DNA of 64,000 nt from Georgenia satyanarayanai (lineage in GTDB: Bacteria > Actinomycetota > Actinomycetes > Actinomycetales > Actinomycetaceae): positions 1 to 64,000 of the forward strand of contig NZ_JAMBNZ010000012.1 of the NCBI RefSeq assembly GCF_023715365.1, in the 5' to 3' direction. Under the pieces are notes generated by a model. It was not told where the DNA came from, ran no database searches, and saw only the letters and a list, made by a program, of their open reading frames with translations. Of the stretch, positions 9,507 through 18,685 are shown piece by piece (positions within the stretch are counted from its first letter, which is position 1; each line of letters starts with the position of its first letter). The position numbers were made by a program, and so were the translations under genes.

Positions 9507-10328
9507 ATGGACATCGCCGGCAAGGTGTTCGTCGTCACCGGGGGCGGGAACGGCATCGGTCGCGCCGTCGTCCTGGACCTGCTGGCCCGGGGCGCGGGAG
9601 TGGCCGCCGTCGACGTCAGCGAGGGCGCCCTCGCCGAGACCGCGGCGCTCGCGGGCAACGCCGGGCTCTTCTCCACCCACGTCGTCGACCTCGCCGACCG
9701 GGACGCCGTCGAGGCGCTGCCCGAGGCCGTCATCGCCGCCCACGGGCAGGTGGACGGCGTCCTCAACGTCGCCGGCATCATTCAGCGCTTCGTCCCGGTC
9801 AACGACCTCTCCTACGAGGAGGTCGAGAAGGTCATGGCGGTGAACTACTGGGGCGTGGTGCACATGTGCAAGGCGTTCCTGCCCCACCTGCTCGAGCGGC
9901 CCGCCGCGAGCATCGTCAACGTCGGCAGCATGGGCGGCCTCTCACCGGTCCCCGGCCAGTCCGTGTACGGCGCGAGCAAGGCCGCCGTCAAGCTCTTCAC
10001 CGAGGGCCTGTACGCCGAGCTGCTCGACACTCCGGTGGCCGTCACGGTGGTCTTCCCCGGGGCGATCGCGACGAACATCAGCGCGAACTCCGGCGTGGGC
10101 GTGAAGCGCGACCCCGAGGCGGGCGACACGAAGATGAGGACGACGACGGCGCAGGAGGCGGCCCGCCAGATCATCGCCGCCGTCGAGAAGGGCTCCTACC
10201 GCGCCACGGTCGGCAGCGACGCCCGGATGATCGACCTCCTCTCTCGGCTCATGCCGCGCCGCACCACGGAGATGGTCACGAAGAAGATGGGCGCGATGCT
10301 TCAGAGCATGGCTCCCGCCGAGGTCTGA
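9507..10328 (+). CDS. SDR family NAD(P)-dependent oxidoreductase
   Basis: A 273-residue classical short-chain dehydrogenase. The nucleotide-binding motif is TGGGNGIGRAV (residues about 11-21), followed by the VNVGSMGG serine region and the YGASKAAVK catalytic Tyr-x3-Lys. The GVLNVAGI motif stands in place of the usual NNAG. The substrate is not predictable. GAGGAGC precedes ATG 9507. A strong hairpin follows the stop codon. Confidence 0.88.
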   Translation: MDIAGKVFVVTGGGNGIGRAVVLDLLARGAGVAAVDVSEGALAETAALAGNAGLFSTHVVDLADRDAVEALPEAVIAAHGQVDGVLNVAGIIQRFVPVNDLSYEEVEKVMAVNYWGVVHMCKAFLPHLLERPAASIVNVGSMGGLSPVPGQSVYGASKAAVKLFTEGLYAELLDTPVAVTVVFPGAIATNISANSGVGVKRDPEAGDTKMRTTTAQEAARQIIAAVEKGSYRATVGSDARMIDLLSRLMPRRTTEMVTKKMGAMLQSMAPAEV

Positions 10329-10335
10329 ACCCCCC

Positions 10336-10365
10336 GGGCGGGCACCGGTACGCCGGTGCCCGCCC
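10336..10365. terminator. GC hairpin after the SDR gene
   Basis: A 13-bp perfect stem (GGGCGGGCACCGG at 10336-10348 with its complement at 10353-10365) closes on a TACG loop eight bases after the SDR stop. There is no run of T behind it, so it is a probable but not classical terminator; U-tract-poor hairpins are common in actinobacteria. Confidence 0.6.
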
Positions 10366-10410
10366 ACACCCGTCGGTGACGGCTGTCACAGGCCCCGGTT
10401 AGGGTGCCTC

Positions 10411-12012
10411 ATGGCCTTGATCCCAGAGAAGCTCCGGTTCGCCGTCAGCCGCACCCGCGCGGCGGGCAGCGCCCCCGACTGGATGGTCCTCGACCTCCAC
10501 GGCAGCTACCCCACGCACGCGCCGGCGGGCGCGGCCGCGGCGCTCCTCCAGCGCGACGACACCTTCGAGGCGCTCACCGAGCGGCTCGACAAGCTCGCCA
10601 AGGTCGACTGGCTCACCGGTGTCCTCGTGCGCGTCGGGGAGCTGCAGGTCGGGCTGAGCACGGCGCACGCACTCGCGGCCGCGCTGGGCCGGCTGGCCGC
10701 CCACAAGCGCGTGGTCGGCTACGTGCCACAGGTGTCGATGCGCACCCTGCTCGTCATGGCGCAGGCGAGCGAGGTGGTCGTCCCGGAGTCCGCCGAGGTC
10801 ACGCTGCCGGGCTTCGCGGCCGAGCAGGTCTTCCTCGGGGCCTTCCTCGCCAAGCACGGCATCACGTTCGAGAACCTGCGCATCCGCGAGTACAAGTCCG
10901 CGCTCACGGCCTTCTCCGAGGACCGCATGGACGAGTACGAGCGCGAGCAGCTCACCGCCTACCTCGACTCCGCCGAACGCACCTGGCTCGCCGCCGTGGC
11001 CGGCGGCCCGGACGCCGCGTCGGTCCTCGGCGCCGGGTTCACGAACGCGGGGGAGCTGCTCGCCGCGGGGCTCGTCAGCCGCATCGCCTACGACGACGAG
11101 ATCGTCACCGTCGTCGACCAGCACTGGCCGCGTGCCCTCGAGCTGCTTCTGCCGGACCTCTCCGCCCGCAAGGGCGCGAGGAAGGCCGACGCCGTGGCGG
11201 TCGTGCCCGTCGTCGGCGCCATCGTCTCGGGCCGGTCGCGGAGCACGCCGCCGCTGCCGATCGGGCCGGGGCCCACGGCCGGCTCGGAGACCGTCGTCAC
11301 CGCCCTGCGCCGGGCCGAGCGCGACGAGCACGTCAAGGCCATCGTCCTGTGGGTCGACTCCCCGGGCGGCTCCGCGCTGGCCTCCGACGTCATTGGCCGC
11401 GCCGTCGCCCGCTGCACGAAGCCCGTCGTTGCCGTCATGGGCGAGGTCGCCGCATCCGGCGGTTACTACGTCCTCACCCATGCCGACCACGTCATTGCCG
11501 GCCCGTACACGATCACCGGGAGCATCGGCGTCGTCGTCGGCAAGCCGGTCCTCGCCGAGCTCGACGAGCGCCAGGGTCTCAACCCGCAAACCGTCGGGCG
11601 GGAGGCCGCGCTGTTCGCCAGCCCGCACCGGCCCTTCACCGCCGAGCAGCGCGCGTGGGCGGAGAAGATGATGGAGGAGGTCTACGCCCGCTTCGTCGAC
11701 CGCGTGGCCGGCGGCCGCAGCCTCAGCCACGAGCGCGTGAACGAGATCGGCCGCGGCCGGATCTGGAGCGGGCACGACGCCGCCGGCATCGGCCTCGTCG
11801 ACGAGCTCGGGGATCTCCACGACGGTGTCGCCGCCGCCCGCCGGCTCGCGGGCCTCGGCGAGGACGCCCCCGTGCGCACCGTGTCCGCGGGGCTGGCGGT
11901 GCCCGGCCTGCCGAGTTTCGCCACGCAGCCCGCCGGGGCCGTGGAGCGGCTGTGGCCCTTTGGCTCGGAGAAGGTCCTCACCTGGTTCGACCGCTCCGTC
12001 CGGATCCGCTGA
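10411..12012 (+). CDS. sppA: signal peptide peptidase SppA (S49 family, long type)
   Basis: A 533-residue S49 serine peptidase of the two-domain type, which degrades cleaved signal peptides at the membrane. The Lys-Ser dyad is visible: K162 in the N-terminal repeat (REYKSALTAF) and S349 in the C-terminal repeat (VAASGGYYV). The oxyanion loop DSPGGSALASD (316-326) is present. Unlike the E. coli enzyme, no clear N-terminal membrane anchor is seen, so membrane attachment may be peripheral. It starts at ATG 10411 and is followed by the sigma-factor relic. Confidence 0.9.
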   Translation: MALIPEKLRFAVSRTRAAGSAPDWMVLDLHGSYPTHAPAGAAAALLQRDDTFEALTERLDKLAKVDWLTGVLVRVGELQVGLSTAHALAAALGRLAAHKRVVGYVPQVSMRTLLVMAQASEVVVPESAEVTLPGFAAEQVFLGAFLAKHGITFENLRIREYKSALTAFSEDRMDEYEREQLTAYLDSAERTWLAAVAGGPDAASVLGAGFTNAGELLAAGLVSRIAYDDEIVTVVDQHWPRALELLLPDLSARKGARKADAVAVVPVVGAIVSGRSRSTPPLPIGPGPTAGSETVVTALRRAERDEHVKAIVLWVDSPGGSALASDVIGRAVARCTKPVVAVMGEVAASGGYYVLTHADHVIAGPYTITGSIGVVVGKPVLAELDERQGLNPQTVGREAALFASPHRPFTAEQRAWAEKMMEEVYARFVDRVAGGRSLSHERVNEIGRGRIWSGHDAAGIGLVDELGDLHDGVAAARRLAGLGEDAPVRTVSAGLAVPGLPSFATQPAGAVERLWPFGSEKVLTWFDRSVRIR

Positions 12013-12026
12013 GCCCGGGGCACACC

Positions 12027-12204
12027 ATGACGCGGAACCAGCTCCTCGCCCTGAGCCCGACGCCGGTCGTGGCGCTCAACCGGGCGGGCGGTGGCGGTGC
12101 CGGAGGTGCGCGGCGCGGAGGCGGCTCAGGAGTACGCGGCAGCGCTGGAGCACACCGCAAACGCTGCGGAGCAGTCCGCCCTGCGTGTCCCGGCGTGTCG
12201 GTGA
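12027..12204 (+). pseudogene. relic of an ECF sigma factor C-terminal domain (ECF42/DUF6596 type)
   Basis: Bases 12027-12086 translate to a peptide ending LSPTPVVALNRA, the hallmark of the C-terminal tetratricopeptide-like domain of ECF42 (DUF6596) sigma factors, where NRAVAVAEV normally follows. Here four extra bases (a tandem CGGG) shift the frame. The next frame, from 12088, resumes with AVAVPEVRGAEAA and then jumps to EYAAALEHTANAAEQSAL, the expected end of the domain, before a TGA at 12202. About 30-35 family residues are missing between these parts, and all of sigma regions 2 and 4 are absent. I infer a decayed gene fragment; the family assignment is from memory of the motif. Confidence 0.65.
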
Positions 12205-12269
12205 CGTGTCGCGGACTTCGGTGCAGGTCACGGCCTGCGCGCGCGGCAGCGTCGCCGAGCGACGAGAGC

Positions 12270-13007
12270 TCAGCGGCCCGGACGGCCCTTTCGCGGCCCG
12301 GCCCCGCCCCGACGGCGGCCGCCACCGGCCGCGCGGCCACGCCCCGGGCCGGGGTGCTTGGCCTCCGGGCGGGCACCGCTGTCGGCCGGCCCGGCGTCGG
12401 GCTGTCGCGAGCTGCGCTCGGTGCGTCCCCGGACGATGCCGACGAAGGTCTCCACCCGCGGATCCTCGTTCTCCACCCGCCAGGCGAGGCCCACCTGCGT
12501 GGTCGCCACACCCGTCACCGGGACGGCACGCACGTCCTTGCGCTGGTGCAGCCGCGCCACGGACATCGGCAGGACGAGGATCCCCGCCCCGCTCGCGGCC
12601 ACCTCCACCGCCTGAGCGACCGTCATGGGCGGCGGCTCCACCCGGCGCCCCTCACGCACCTCGTCGGCGACGGCGGCCCACTCGGGGCACGCGTCGGCGG
12701 CCTGGAGGAGGTGCTCGGCGGCGAGGTCGGCGACGTCCACCTCATCGAAGGCGGTGACCGGGTGGTCCTTGCCGGCCACGACCACCGGCTGCTCCTCGTA
12801 CAGCGGGATGAGGTGGAGCCCGTCACGTTCCAGGGGCAGGCGCACGAAGCACATGTCCATCTCGCCGTCGGCGAGGAGCCGCTGCTGGTCCTCGGGCTCG
12901 ACGAGCCGTGGCGCCAGCGGGGAGTCGGGAAGCCGCTGCTCCCACCGGGTGAACCACTTGCCCGGGCTGACGCCGGGTGCGAAGCCGACACGGAAGGGCT
13001 CGGCCAT
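12270..13007 (-). CDS. LysR-type substrate-binding domain protein lacking the HTH
   Basis: A 245-residue protein matching only the effector-binding half of LysR regulators: FRVGFAPGVSPGKWFTRW, then LADGEMDMCFVRLPL, a VAVASGAGILVLPMSVARL-type hinge and an LAWRVENEDPRVETFVGIV end. The winged-helix DNA-binding domain is absent, and GAGGAGC before ATG 13007 supports this short start. The last 45 residues are low-complexity Gly/Arg/Pro. It is divergent from the DUF5997 gene, 63 bases apart, a pairing that appears common in actinobacteria. It may sense a ligand and act through the partner, which carries a DNA-binding-like segment; that is inference. Confidence 0.8.
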   Translation of the reverse strand: MAEPFRVGFAPGVSPGKWFTRWEQRLPDSPLAPRLVEPEDQQRLLADGEMDMCFVRLPLERDGLHLIPLYEEQPVVVAGKDHPVTAFDEVDVADLAAEHLLQAADACPEWAAVADEVREGRRVEPPPMTVAQAVEVAASGAGILVLPMSVARLHQRKDVRAVPVTGVATTQVGLAWRVENEDPRVETFVGIVRGRTERSSRQPDAGPADSGARPEAKHPGPGRGRAAGGGRRRGGAGPRKGRPGR

Positions 13008-13070
13008 GGCTGCTCCTCGGGGACGGGTGGGGTGGCGCGGGTCGAGACTATCGGCCGATACGATCCAGCA

Positions 13071-13445
13071 ATGGCCAAGCCGCAGATGCTCAAGCCCCTG
13101 ACCGCCGCTCGCAAGCTCGGGGTGCTCCTCTCCGCGACCCCGCAGGAGTTCCAGGAGGGCGACATCTCCCGCGACGAGCTCAACGCGCTCCAGGCGGACC
13201 CGCCGGAGTGGCTGCGCGAGCTGCGCCGCAACGGCCCGCACCCCCGCCAGGAGGTCGCGCGCCGGCTCGGAGTGTCCACCTCCGGCCTGGCCCGCGCGGG
13301 TGTCACGGAGCCGCTCACCACGGACGAGATCAAGGTCCTGCTCGACGAGCCGCCCACGTGGCTCAACGAGGAGCGCGTCACCCTCAACCGGGTCCGCGCC
13401 GAGGAGGCCCGTCTCGCCGAGCGCCGCGCCGCCGAGCAGGACTGA
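13071..13445 (+). CDS. DUF5997 family protein
   Basis: A 124-residue protein of the actinobacterial DUF5997 family. It begins MAKPQMLKPLTAARKLGVLL and contains a helix-turn-helix-like stretch (HPRQEVARRLGVSTSGLARAG shown here in part: RQEVARRLGVSTSGLARAG, about residues 65-83), followed by TTDEIKVLLDEPPTWL. The function is not established. The motif suggests nucleic-acid or protein docking, and the divergent LysR-effector-only gene lacks exactly such a part. It converges with the ABC permease gene. Confidence 0.78.
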   Translation: MAKPQMLKPLTAARKLGVLLSATPQEFQEGDISRDELNALQADPPEWLRELRRNGPHPRQEVARRLGVSTSGLARAGVTEPLTTDEIKVLLDEPPTWLNEERVTLNRVRAEEARLAERRAAEQD

Positions 13446-13447
13446 GC

Positions 13448-14188
13448 TCAGGCGTCCCAGCGGAAGGCGCGCGTGGCGAGCACGCCGCCGAGCGCGGCCC
13501 ACGCGGCGAGCACGGCCAGGGCCACGATGTCCACCGTCCCGTCGGCGAGCAGGGTGCGCAGCGCCTCACCGAGCGCCCCCGGAGGCAGGAACGCGAGGAC
13601 GGTGGCGACGGCGCCGGGGAGCATGTCGAGCGGCAGCACGAGCCCGCCGCCGACGACCATGAGGACGAAGAGCAAGTTGGCGATCGCGAGGACCGCCTCG
13701 GGCCGTAGTGTCCCGCCCACGAGCAGGGCGAAGGTGACGAACACCCCGGTCCCCAGCACCATGAGCGCTAGCGCGCCGGCCACCTGGACGACGTCGAGGC
13801 CGTCGGGCCGCCAGCCCACCGCCAGCCCGATCGCGCCGAGCAGCACCGTCTGGACGACGAGGACGACGAGCACCGCGCCGAGCTTCCCGGCGAGCAGCCC
13901 CCGCGGCCCGAGCGGCGTCGTCGCGAGCATGCGCAGCACGCCCCAGCGCCGGTCGAAGGCGACGGCGATGGCCTGGGAGGTGAAGGACGAGGCCACGGCC
14001 ATCGCCAGGGCGCTGCCCAGCGCGGCGTGCGCCCGCGGACCGGGCAGCGGCACGAGGTCGGTGGACGCAAGGGCGACGAGCGCGATCGCGGGGAGCAGCA
14101 GGGTGAGCAGCAGCTGCTCCCCGTTGCGCAGGACGGCAAGGGTCTCGAACCGCGTCTGCGCGAGGACCCGGCGGCTGGTCGCGCTCAC
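13448..14188 (-). CDS. ABC-2 type transporter permease
   Basis: A 246-residue integral membrane protein with six predicted helices, including LLLTLLLPAIALVALA, AVLVVLVVQTVLLGAIGLAV and LLFVLMVVGGGLVLPLDML. The short loop RMLATTPLGPRGLLAGKL is typical of ABC-2 drug/lipid exporters. The GTG start at 14188 overlaps the stop of the ATPase gene by four bases (GTGA), so both subunits are made from one transcript. A DrrB-like drug or lipid exporter is likely; the substrate is unknown. Confidence 0.87.
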   Translation of the reverse strand: MSATSRRVLAQTRFETLAVLRNGEQLLLTLLLPAIALVALASTDLVPLPGPRAHAALGSALAMAVASSFTSQAIAVAFDRRWGVLRMLATTPLGPRGLLAGKLGAVLVVLVVQTVLLGAIGLAVGWRPDGLDVVQVAGALALMVLGTGVFVTFALLVGGTLRPEAVLAIANLLFVLMVVGGGLVLPLDMLPGAVATVLAFLPPGALGEALRTLLADGTVDIVALAVLAAWAALGGVLATRAFRWDA

Positions 14189-15138
14189 AGCGCGTCCGCC
14201 CGCAGCTCGCGCCCGGTGAGGGAGAGGAAGGCGTCCTCGAGGGTGGGCCGGGTGAGAGCGATCTCCGCCGTCCCGTGGCCGGTGTCGGCGAGGGCACGGG
14301 CGACGACGGCGAGGGTGGCCGCGTCCACACCCCCACCGCGGACGACGACGTCGCCCTGCTCGGTGGACGTCTCCAGCCCGGCGTGCCCGGCCAGCTCGGC
14401 GGCGAGGTCCGTCGCGAGCGTCGCGGGTGGCGTCCCGGGCGGGGGAGTGACGCGCACCTGCGGGGCGCCGCGCAGCTCGGCAGGGCGGCCGGCGGCGACG
14501 GTGGCACCGCGGTCGACGACGACGACGTGGTCGGCCAGCTCCTCCACCTCCGACATGAGGTGGGTGGTGAGGACCATCGAGGTGCCCGACTCGCGCAGCT
14601 CGCGCACGAGGTCCCACACGGCCAGACGCGCCTGCGGGTCGAGCCCGGCGGTCGGCTCGTCGAGGAAGACGAGCTCGGGCTCCCCGACGATCGCGCAGGC
14701 GAGGGCGAGGCGCTGGCGTTGGCCGCCGGACAGGTGCCGCACCCGGGTGCGGGCGACCTTCGTCAGCCCGAGCCGCTCGAGGAGCGGGCCGGCGGCGTCG
14801 GGGCGGTCGTGCAGGCTCGCGACGTGCCGGAGCACGGTTCCGGCCTGCGGCGCCATGGGCAGCCCGCCCTCCTGGAGCATGACGCCCACCCGGTGGCGCA
14901 GCTCGGCGGCGTTCTCCGGGCGTGCGCGGTCCAGCCCGAGCACCTCGACCCGTCCGCCGTCGGGGCGGCGCAGGCCCTCGCAGCACTCGATCGTCGTCGT
15001 CTTCCCGGCCCCGTTGGGCCCGAGGACGGCGGTGAGCTCCCCGCGGGCGGCCCGCATGCTGAGCCCGGAGACGACGTCCCGGTCGCCGTAGCGCTTGCGC
15101 AGGCCGTCGACGAGGAGGGCGGGGGAGTCCGTCAGCAC
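14185..15138 (-). CDS. ABC transporter ATP-binding protein (DrrA-like)
   Basis: A 317-residue ATPase subunit of the ABC-2 exporter. Motifs in order are Walker A GPNGAGKTT, Q-loop MLQEGG, signature LSGGQRQRL, Walker B LVFLDEPTAGLD and switch histidine in TTHLM. Beyond the ATPase core there is a C-terminal regulatory extension of about 90 residues ending TRPTLEDAFLSLTG, the hallmark of DrrA/NodI-like proteins. The GTG at 15138 is chosen because the domain starts three residues later (ALLVDGLRKRYG). It is divergent from the suf operon. Confidence 0.9.
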   Translation of the reverse strand: MLTDSPALLVDGLRKRYGDRDVVSGLSMRAARGELTAVLGPNGAGKTTTIECCEGLRRPDGGRVEVLGLDRARPENAAELRHRVGVMLQEGGLPMAPQAGTVLRHVASLHDRPDAAGPLLERLGLTKVARTRVRHLSGGQRQRLALACAIVGEPELVFLDEPTAGLDPQARLAVWDLVRELRESGTSMVLTTHLMSEVEELADHVVVVDRGATVAAGRPAELRGAPQVRVTPPPGTPPATLATDLAAELAGHAGLETSTEQGDVVVRGGGVDAATLAVVARALADTGHGTAEIALTRPTLEDAFLSLTGRELRADAL

Positions 15139-15207
15139 GCGGCCCAGCCTAACCGCGGACTGCGGCCGCTCCGGCGCCCGCCGAAGGGGGTGGGACCGGC
15201 CACAGTG

Positions 15208-15222
15208 AGGTATGCCTTGCTT
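15208..15222. promoter_or_regulatory. candidate DtxR/IdeR iron box upstream of sufR
   Basis: AGGTATGCCTTGCTT matches 11 of 15 positions of the core of the DtxR/IdeR palindrome AGGTTAGCCTAACCT. It lies about 95 bases before the sufR start, in the gap between the divergent ABC exporter and the suf operon. Iron control of suf would make sense, but the right half-site is weak, so this is a suggestion only. Confidence 0.3.
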
Positions 15223-15315
15223 GCCGGGAAGCATTTCGGCAACGAGACTGTTCCCTAATGTGACGGCACGCCCCAGGTGTGCCTCCTACTCGCCAGACAG
15301 AAGGAGGAGCGAGCC

Positions 15316-16032
15316 GTGAGCGAGACCAGCGTCGAGTCTGCGACGCATGACCGCGTCCTCCGTCTCGTCGTCGAGCACGGGCCGATCAGCGCCGCCGAGC
15401 TCGCCCGCCTCCTCACCCTCACCCCCGCCGGCGTGCGGCGCCACATCGCCGCCCTCGAGCGTGACGAGCGCATCGTCGTCCACGAGCCCTCCGGCCCCGG
15501 CCAGCGTCGTCGCGGGCGCCCCGCGCGCTACTACGTCGCTACCGACGCCGGCCGCTCCGGCCTGTCCCAGGCCTACTCCGACCTCGCCGCCCACGCGCTG
15601 CAGTTCATCGGCGACGTCGCCGGGCCCGACGCCGTCGACCACTTCGCCAACCAGCGGGTCAACGGCCTCGAGGAGCGCTACGCGCCCGTCGTCGAGGCCG
15701 CGGGGGAGGACGTCGCCGACCGTGCCCGTGCCCTGGCCGGTGCCCTCACCCAGGACGGCTACGCCGCGACGGTCCGCTCCGTCGGCCCGCGGGGCCTGGC
15801 GGTCCAGCTGTGCCAGGGCAACTGCCCGGTGCTGGCCGTCGCCGAGTCCTACCACCAGCTCTGCGACGCCGAGACTCGTGCGTTCTCGCGCCTGCTCGGT
15901 GTCCACGTCCAGCGCCTGGCTACGCTTGCCGGCGGCGAGCACGTGTGCACCACCCACATCCCCACGACCGTCCCGACCGGCCGCCCGAGCACCACCCCGT
16001 CACCGCACGGTGACGACACGGAAGGAATCTGA
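15316..16032 (+). CDS. sufR: SufR, iron-sulfur-sensing repressor of the suf operon
   Basis: A 238-residue ArsR/DeoR-type winged-helix regulator. The helix-turn-helix is about residues 23-45 ([20 protein letters not shown]) with an [10 protein letters not shown] wing. Four cysteines at 166, 170, 183 and 211 have the spacing C-x3-C-x12-C-x27-C, the same as cysteines 175, 179, 192 and 220 of M. tuberculosis SufR (Rv1460), which bind an Fe-S cluster. The protein should repress suf when the cluster is loaded. GTG 15316 follows AAGGAGGAGC. Its TGA overlaps the sufB ATG by one base. Confidence 0.92.
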   Translation: MSETSVESATHDRVLRLVVEHGPISAAELARLLTLTPAGVRRHIAALERDERIVVHEPSGPGQRRRGRPARYYVATDAGRSGLSQAYSDLAAHALQFIGDVAGPDAVDHFANQRVNGLEERYAPVVEAAGEDVADRARALAGALTQDGYAATVRSVGPRGLAVQLCQGNCPVLAVAESYHQLCDAETRAFSRLLGVHVQRLATLAGGEHVCTTHIPTTVPTGRPSTTPSPHGDDTEGI

Positions 16033-17465
16033 TGACGAGCACGACCGACACCCCGATGACGCAGGACGAGACGATCGATGCGATCGGCAACAGCTACCGG
16101 TTCGGGTGGCACGACAAGGACGACGCCGGTGCGACCGCCCGGCGCGGCATCAGCGAGGAGGTCGTGCAGAACATCTCCGAGCTGAAGGACGAGCCGGAGT
16201 GGATGCTCAAGCGACGGATGCGCGCCCTGAGCCTGTTCGACAAGAAGCCGATGCCGAACTGGGGCGCCGACCTCTCCGGCATCGACTTCGACAACATCAA
16301 GTACTTCGTCCGGTCGACCGAGAAGCAGGCCACCAGCTGGGAGGACCTGCCCGAGGACATCAAGAACACCTACGACCGCCTGGGCATCCCGGAGGCCGAG
16401 AAGCAGCGTCTCGTCGCCGGTGTCGCGGCCCAGTACGAGTCCGAGGTCGTCTACCACCAGATCCGCGAGGACCTCGAGCAGCAGGGCGTCATCTTCCTCG
16501 ACACCGACACCGCGCTCAAGGAGCACCCGGAGATCTTCCAGGAGTACTTCGGGACCGTCATCCCCTCCGGTGACAACAAGTTCGCCGCGCTCAACACCGC
16601 GGTGTGGTCCGGCGGCTCCTTCGTGTACGTGCCCAAGGGCGTCCACGTCGAGATCCCGCTCCAGGCCTACTTCCGGATCAACACCGAGAACATGGGCCAG
16701 TTCGAGCGGACCCTGATCATCGCCGACGAGGGCTCCTACGTGCACTACGTCGAGGGCTGCACCGCCCCGATCTACCAGAGCGACTCGCTGCACTCCGCGG
16801 TCGTCGAGATCATCGTCAAGAAGGACGCCCGCGTCCGCTACACGACGATCCAGAACTGGTCGACCAACGTGTACAACCTCGTCACCAAGCGCGCCACGGT
16901 CGAGGCCGGCGGCAACATGGAGTGGGTTGACGGCAACATCGGCTCGAAGGTGACGATGAAGTACCCGGCCATCTACCTCATGGGCGAGCACGCCCGTGGC
17001 GAGACGCTCTCGGCCGCCTTCGCCGGCGCCAACCAGCACCAGGACACCGGCGCCAAGATGGTCCACATGGCCCCGAACACCTCCTCCTCGGTGGTGTCGA
17101 AGTCCGTGTCCCGCAACGGCGGGCGCTCCTCCTACCGCGGCCTGGTCCAGGTGCTCGAGGGCGCCACGCACTCCAAGTCCACGGTGCTGTGTGACGCGCT
17201 CCTGGTCGACACCGTCTCGCGCACCGACACCTACCCGTACGTCGACGTCCGTGTCGACGACGTCGAGATGGGCCACGAGGCCACCGTCTCCAAGGTGAGC
17301 GAGGACCAGCTGTTCTACCTCATGCAGCGCGGCCTCACCGAGTTCGAGGCCATGGCGATGATCGTGCGCGGCTTCATCGAGCCGATCGCCCGAGAGCTGC
17401 CGATGGAGTACGCGCTCGAGCTCAACCGCCTCATCGAGCTGCAGATGGAGGGGTCCGTCGGCTGA
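16032..17465 (+). CDS. sufB: Fe-S cluster assembly scaffold protein SufB
   Basis: A 477-residue scaffold subunit of the SufBC2D complex on which Fe-S clusters are built in the cytosol. It shows the SufB hallmarks: an N-terminal helical domain ([12 protein letters not shown]), the beta-helix core with [55 protein letters not shown] (given here in part: the conserved cysteine lies in VEGCTAP) and the C-terminal [20 protein letters not shown]. No intein interrupts it, unlike M. tuberculosis SufB. It is coupled to sufR and to sufD by one-base TGATG overlaps. Confidence 0.97.
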   Translation: MTSTTDTPMTQDETIDAIGNSYRFGWHDKDDAGATARRGISEEVVQNISELKDEPEWMLKRRMRALSLFDKKPMPNWGADLSGIDFDNIKYFVRSTEKQATSWEDLPEDIKNTYDRLGIPEAEKQRLVAGVAAQYESEVVYHQIREDLEQQGVIFLDTDTALKEHPEIFQEYFGTVIPSGDNKFAALNTAVWSGGSFVYVPKGVHVEIPLQAYFRINTENMGQFERTLIIADEGSYVHYVEGCTAPIYQSDSLHSAVVEIIVKKDARVRYTTIQNWSTNVYNLVTKRATVEAGGNMEWVDGNIGSKVTMKYPAIYLMGEHARGETLSAAFAGANQHQDTGAKMVHMAPNTSSSVVSKSVSRNGGRSSYRGLVQVLEGATHSKSTVLCDALLVDTVSRTDTYPYVDVRVDDVEMGHEATVSKVSEDQLFYLMQRGLTEFEAMAMIVRGFIEPIARELPMEYALELNRLIELQMEGSVG

Positions 17466-18685
17466 TGTCCACCGCCGTCCCGTCCACCACAGCCACAGAC
17501 AAGGAACCCATGAAGACCGATCACTCCCGCGCCGTCGCCGACGGGGCACACAGCCACGCCGGCCCGGAGCCCGCAGGGCAGCGTTTCACCTCCTTCGAGC
17601 TCTCCGACTTCCCCCTGCCCACGGGCCGGGAGGAGGAGTGGCGATTCTCGCCCGCGCACCGCTTCCAGAAGTTCTTCAGCGGTGAGCTGGCAGGTCCTGC
17701 TCCCACCGTCGGTGTGGAGACCGCCCCGGGCGTGACGTCGGAGCAGGTGGGGCGCGACGACGAGCGCCTCGGCCGGATCGGTGCGCCCGTCGACCGCGTG
17801 GCCGCCGCTGCCTGGAACGCCTTCACCGAGGCGACCGTCCTCACCGTGGGCGCCAAGCAGACCCCCGAGCAGCCCACGTCGGTGACGATCACCGGTGCGG
17901 GCGGCAACGAGCCGGGGACCAACCACCTGGTCATCGTGGCGGAGGAGCACTCCCAGGCCACCGTCGTCGTCAACCACGCGGGCTCGGCCCAGCTCGCCCA
18001 GACCGTCGAGGTCGACGTGCGTGACGGCGCCCAGCTCACCCTGGTCACGCTCCAGGAGTGGGACGAGGGCAGCGTCCACCTGTCCGCGCACCGCGCCCGC
18101 GTCGGGCGGGACGCCAAGCTGCGCCACGTCGTCGTCACCCTGGGCGGCGACGTCGTGCGCATCACCCCCGACGCCGTGCTCGCCGAGCCCGGCGGTGAGG
18201 TCGAGGGTCTGGGTCTGTACTTCACCGACGCGGCGCAGCACCAGGAGCACCGCCTCCTCATCGACCACGTCGCCCCGAACTGCATCTCCCGGGTCACCTA
18301 CAAGGGAGCGCTGCAGGGGAAGGACGCCCACGCCGTGTGGATCGGTGACGTCGTCATCCGCTCCACGGCCGAGGGCACCGACACCTACGAGCTCAACCGC
18401 AACCTCGTGCTCACCGAGGGCGCACGCGCGGACTCCGTGCCGAACCTCGAGATCGAGACCGGCGAGATCGAGGGCGCGGGCCACGCCAGCGCCACCGGCC
18501 GCTTCGACGACGAGCAGATGTTCTACCTCCGCGCCCGGGGCATCCCCGAGCTCGAGGCCCGTCGTCTCGTGGTGAGCGGCTTCTTCGCCGAGCTCATCAA
18601 CCAGATCGCGGTGCCCAGCGTGACCGACCGCCTCACGCAGGCGATCGAGGAGGAGATCCGGCACACGGAGGCCGTGTCCGCATGA
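17465..18685 (+). CDS. sufD: Fe-S cluster assembly protein SufD
   Basis: Partner of SufB in the SufBC2D scaffold, 406 residues from ATG 17465. The N-terminal FELSDFPLPTGREEEWRFSP segment and the C-terminal MFYLRARGIPELEARRLVV run with GFFAELINQI are typical. An alternative ATG at 17510 has a clear AAGGA ribosome site and would remove the 15 Ser/Thr-rich first residues; the upstream ATG overlaps the sufB stop by one base. I cannot decide between them. The stop overlaps the Rieske gene by four bases. Confidence 0.95.
   Translation: MSTAVPSTTATDKEPMKTDHSRAVADGAHSHAGPEPAGQRFTSFELSDFPLPTGREEEWRFSPAHRFQKFFSGELAGPAPTVGVETAPGVTSEQVGRDDERLGRIGAPVDRVAAAAWNAFTEATVLTVGAKQTPEQPTSVTITGAGGNEPGTNHLVIVAEEHSQATVVVNHAGSAQLAQTVEVDVRDGAQLTLVTLQEWDEGSVHLSAHRARVGRDAKLRHVVVTLGGDVVRITPDAVLAEPGGEVEGLGLYFTDAAQHQEHRLLIDHVAPNCISRVTYKGALQGKDAHAVWIGDVVIRSTAEGTDTYELNRNLVLTEGARADSVPNLEIETGEIEGAGHASATGRFDDEQMFYLRARGIPELEARRLVVSGFFAELINQIAVPSVTDRLTQAIEEEIRHTEAVSA

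Noticed and set aside
10404-13445. A 1013-codon plus-strand frame covering sppA and reaching into the DUF5997 gene
   Set aside because: Only its last 124 codons (the DUF5997 gene) and a small part at the sigma-factor relic make sense; the rest is out of frame with sppA and low-complexity.
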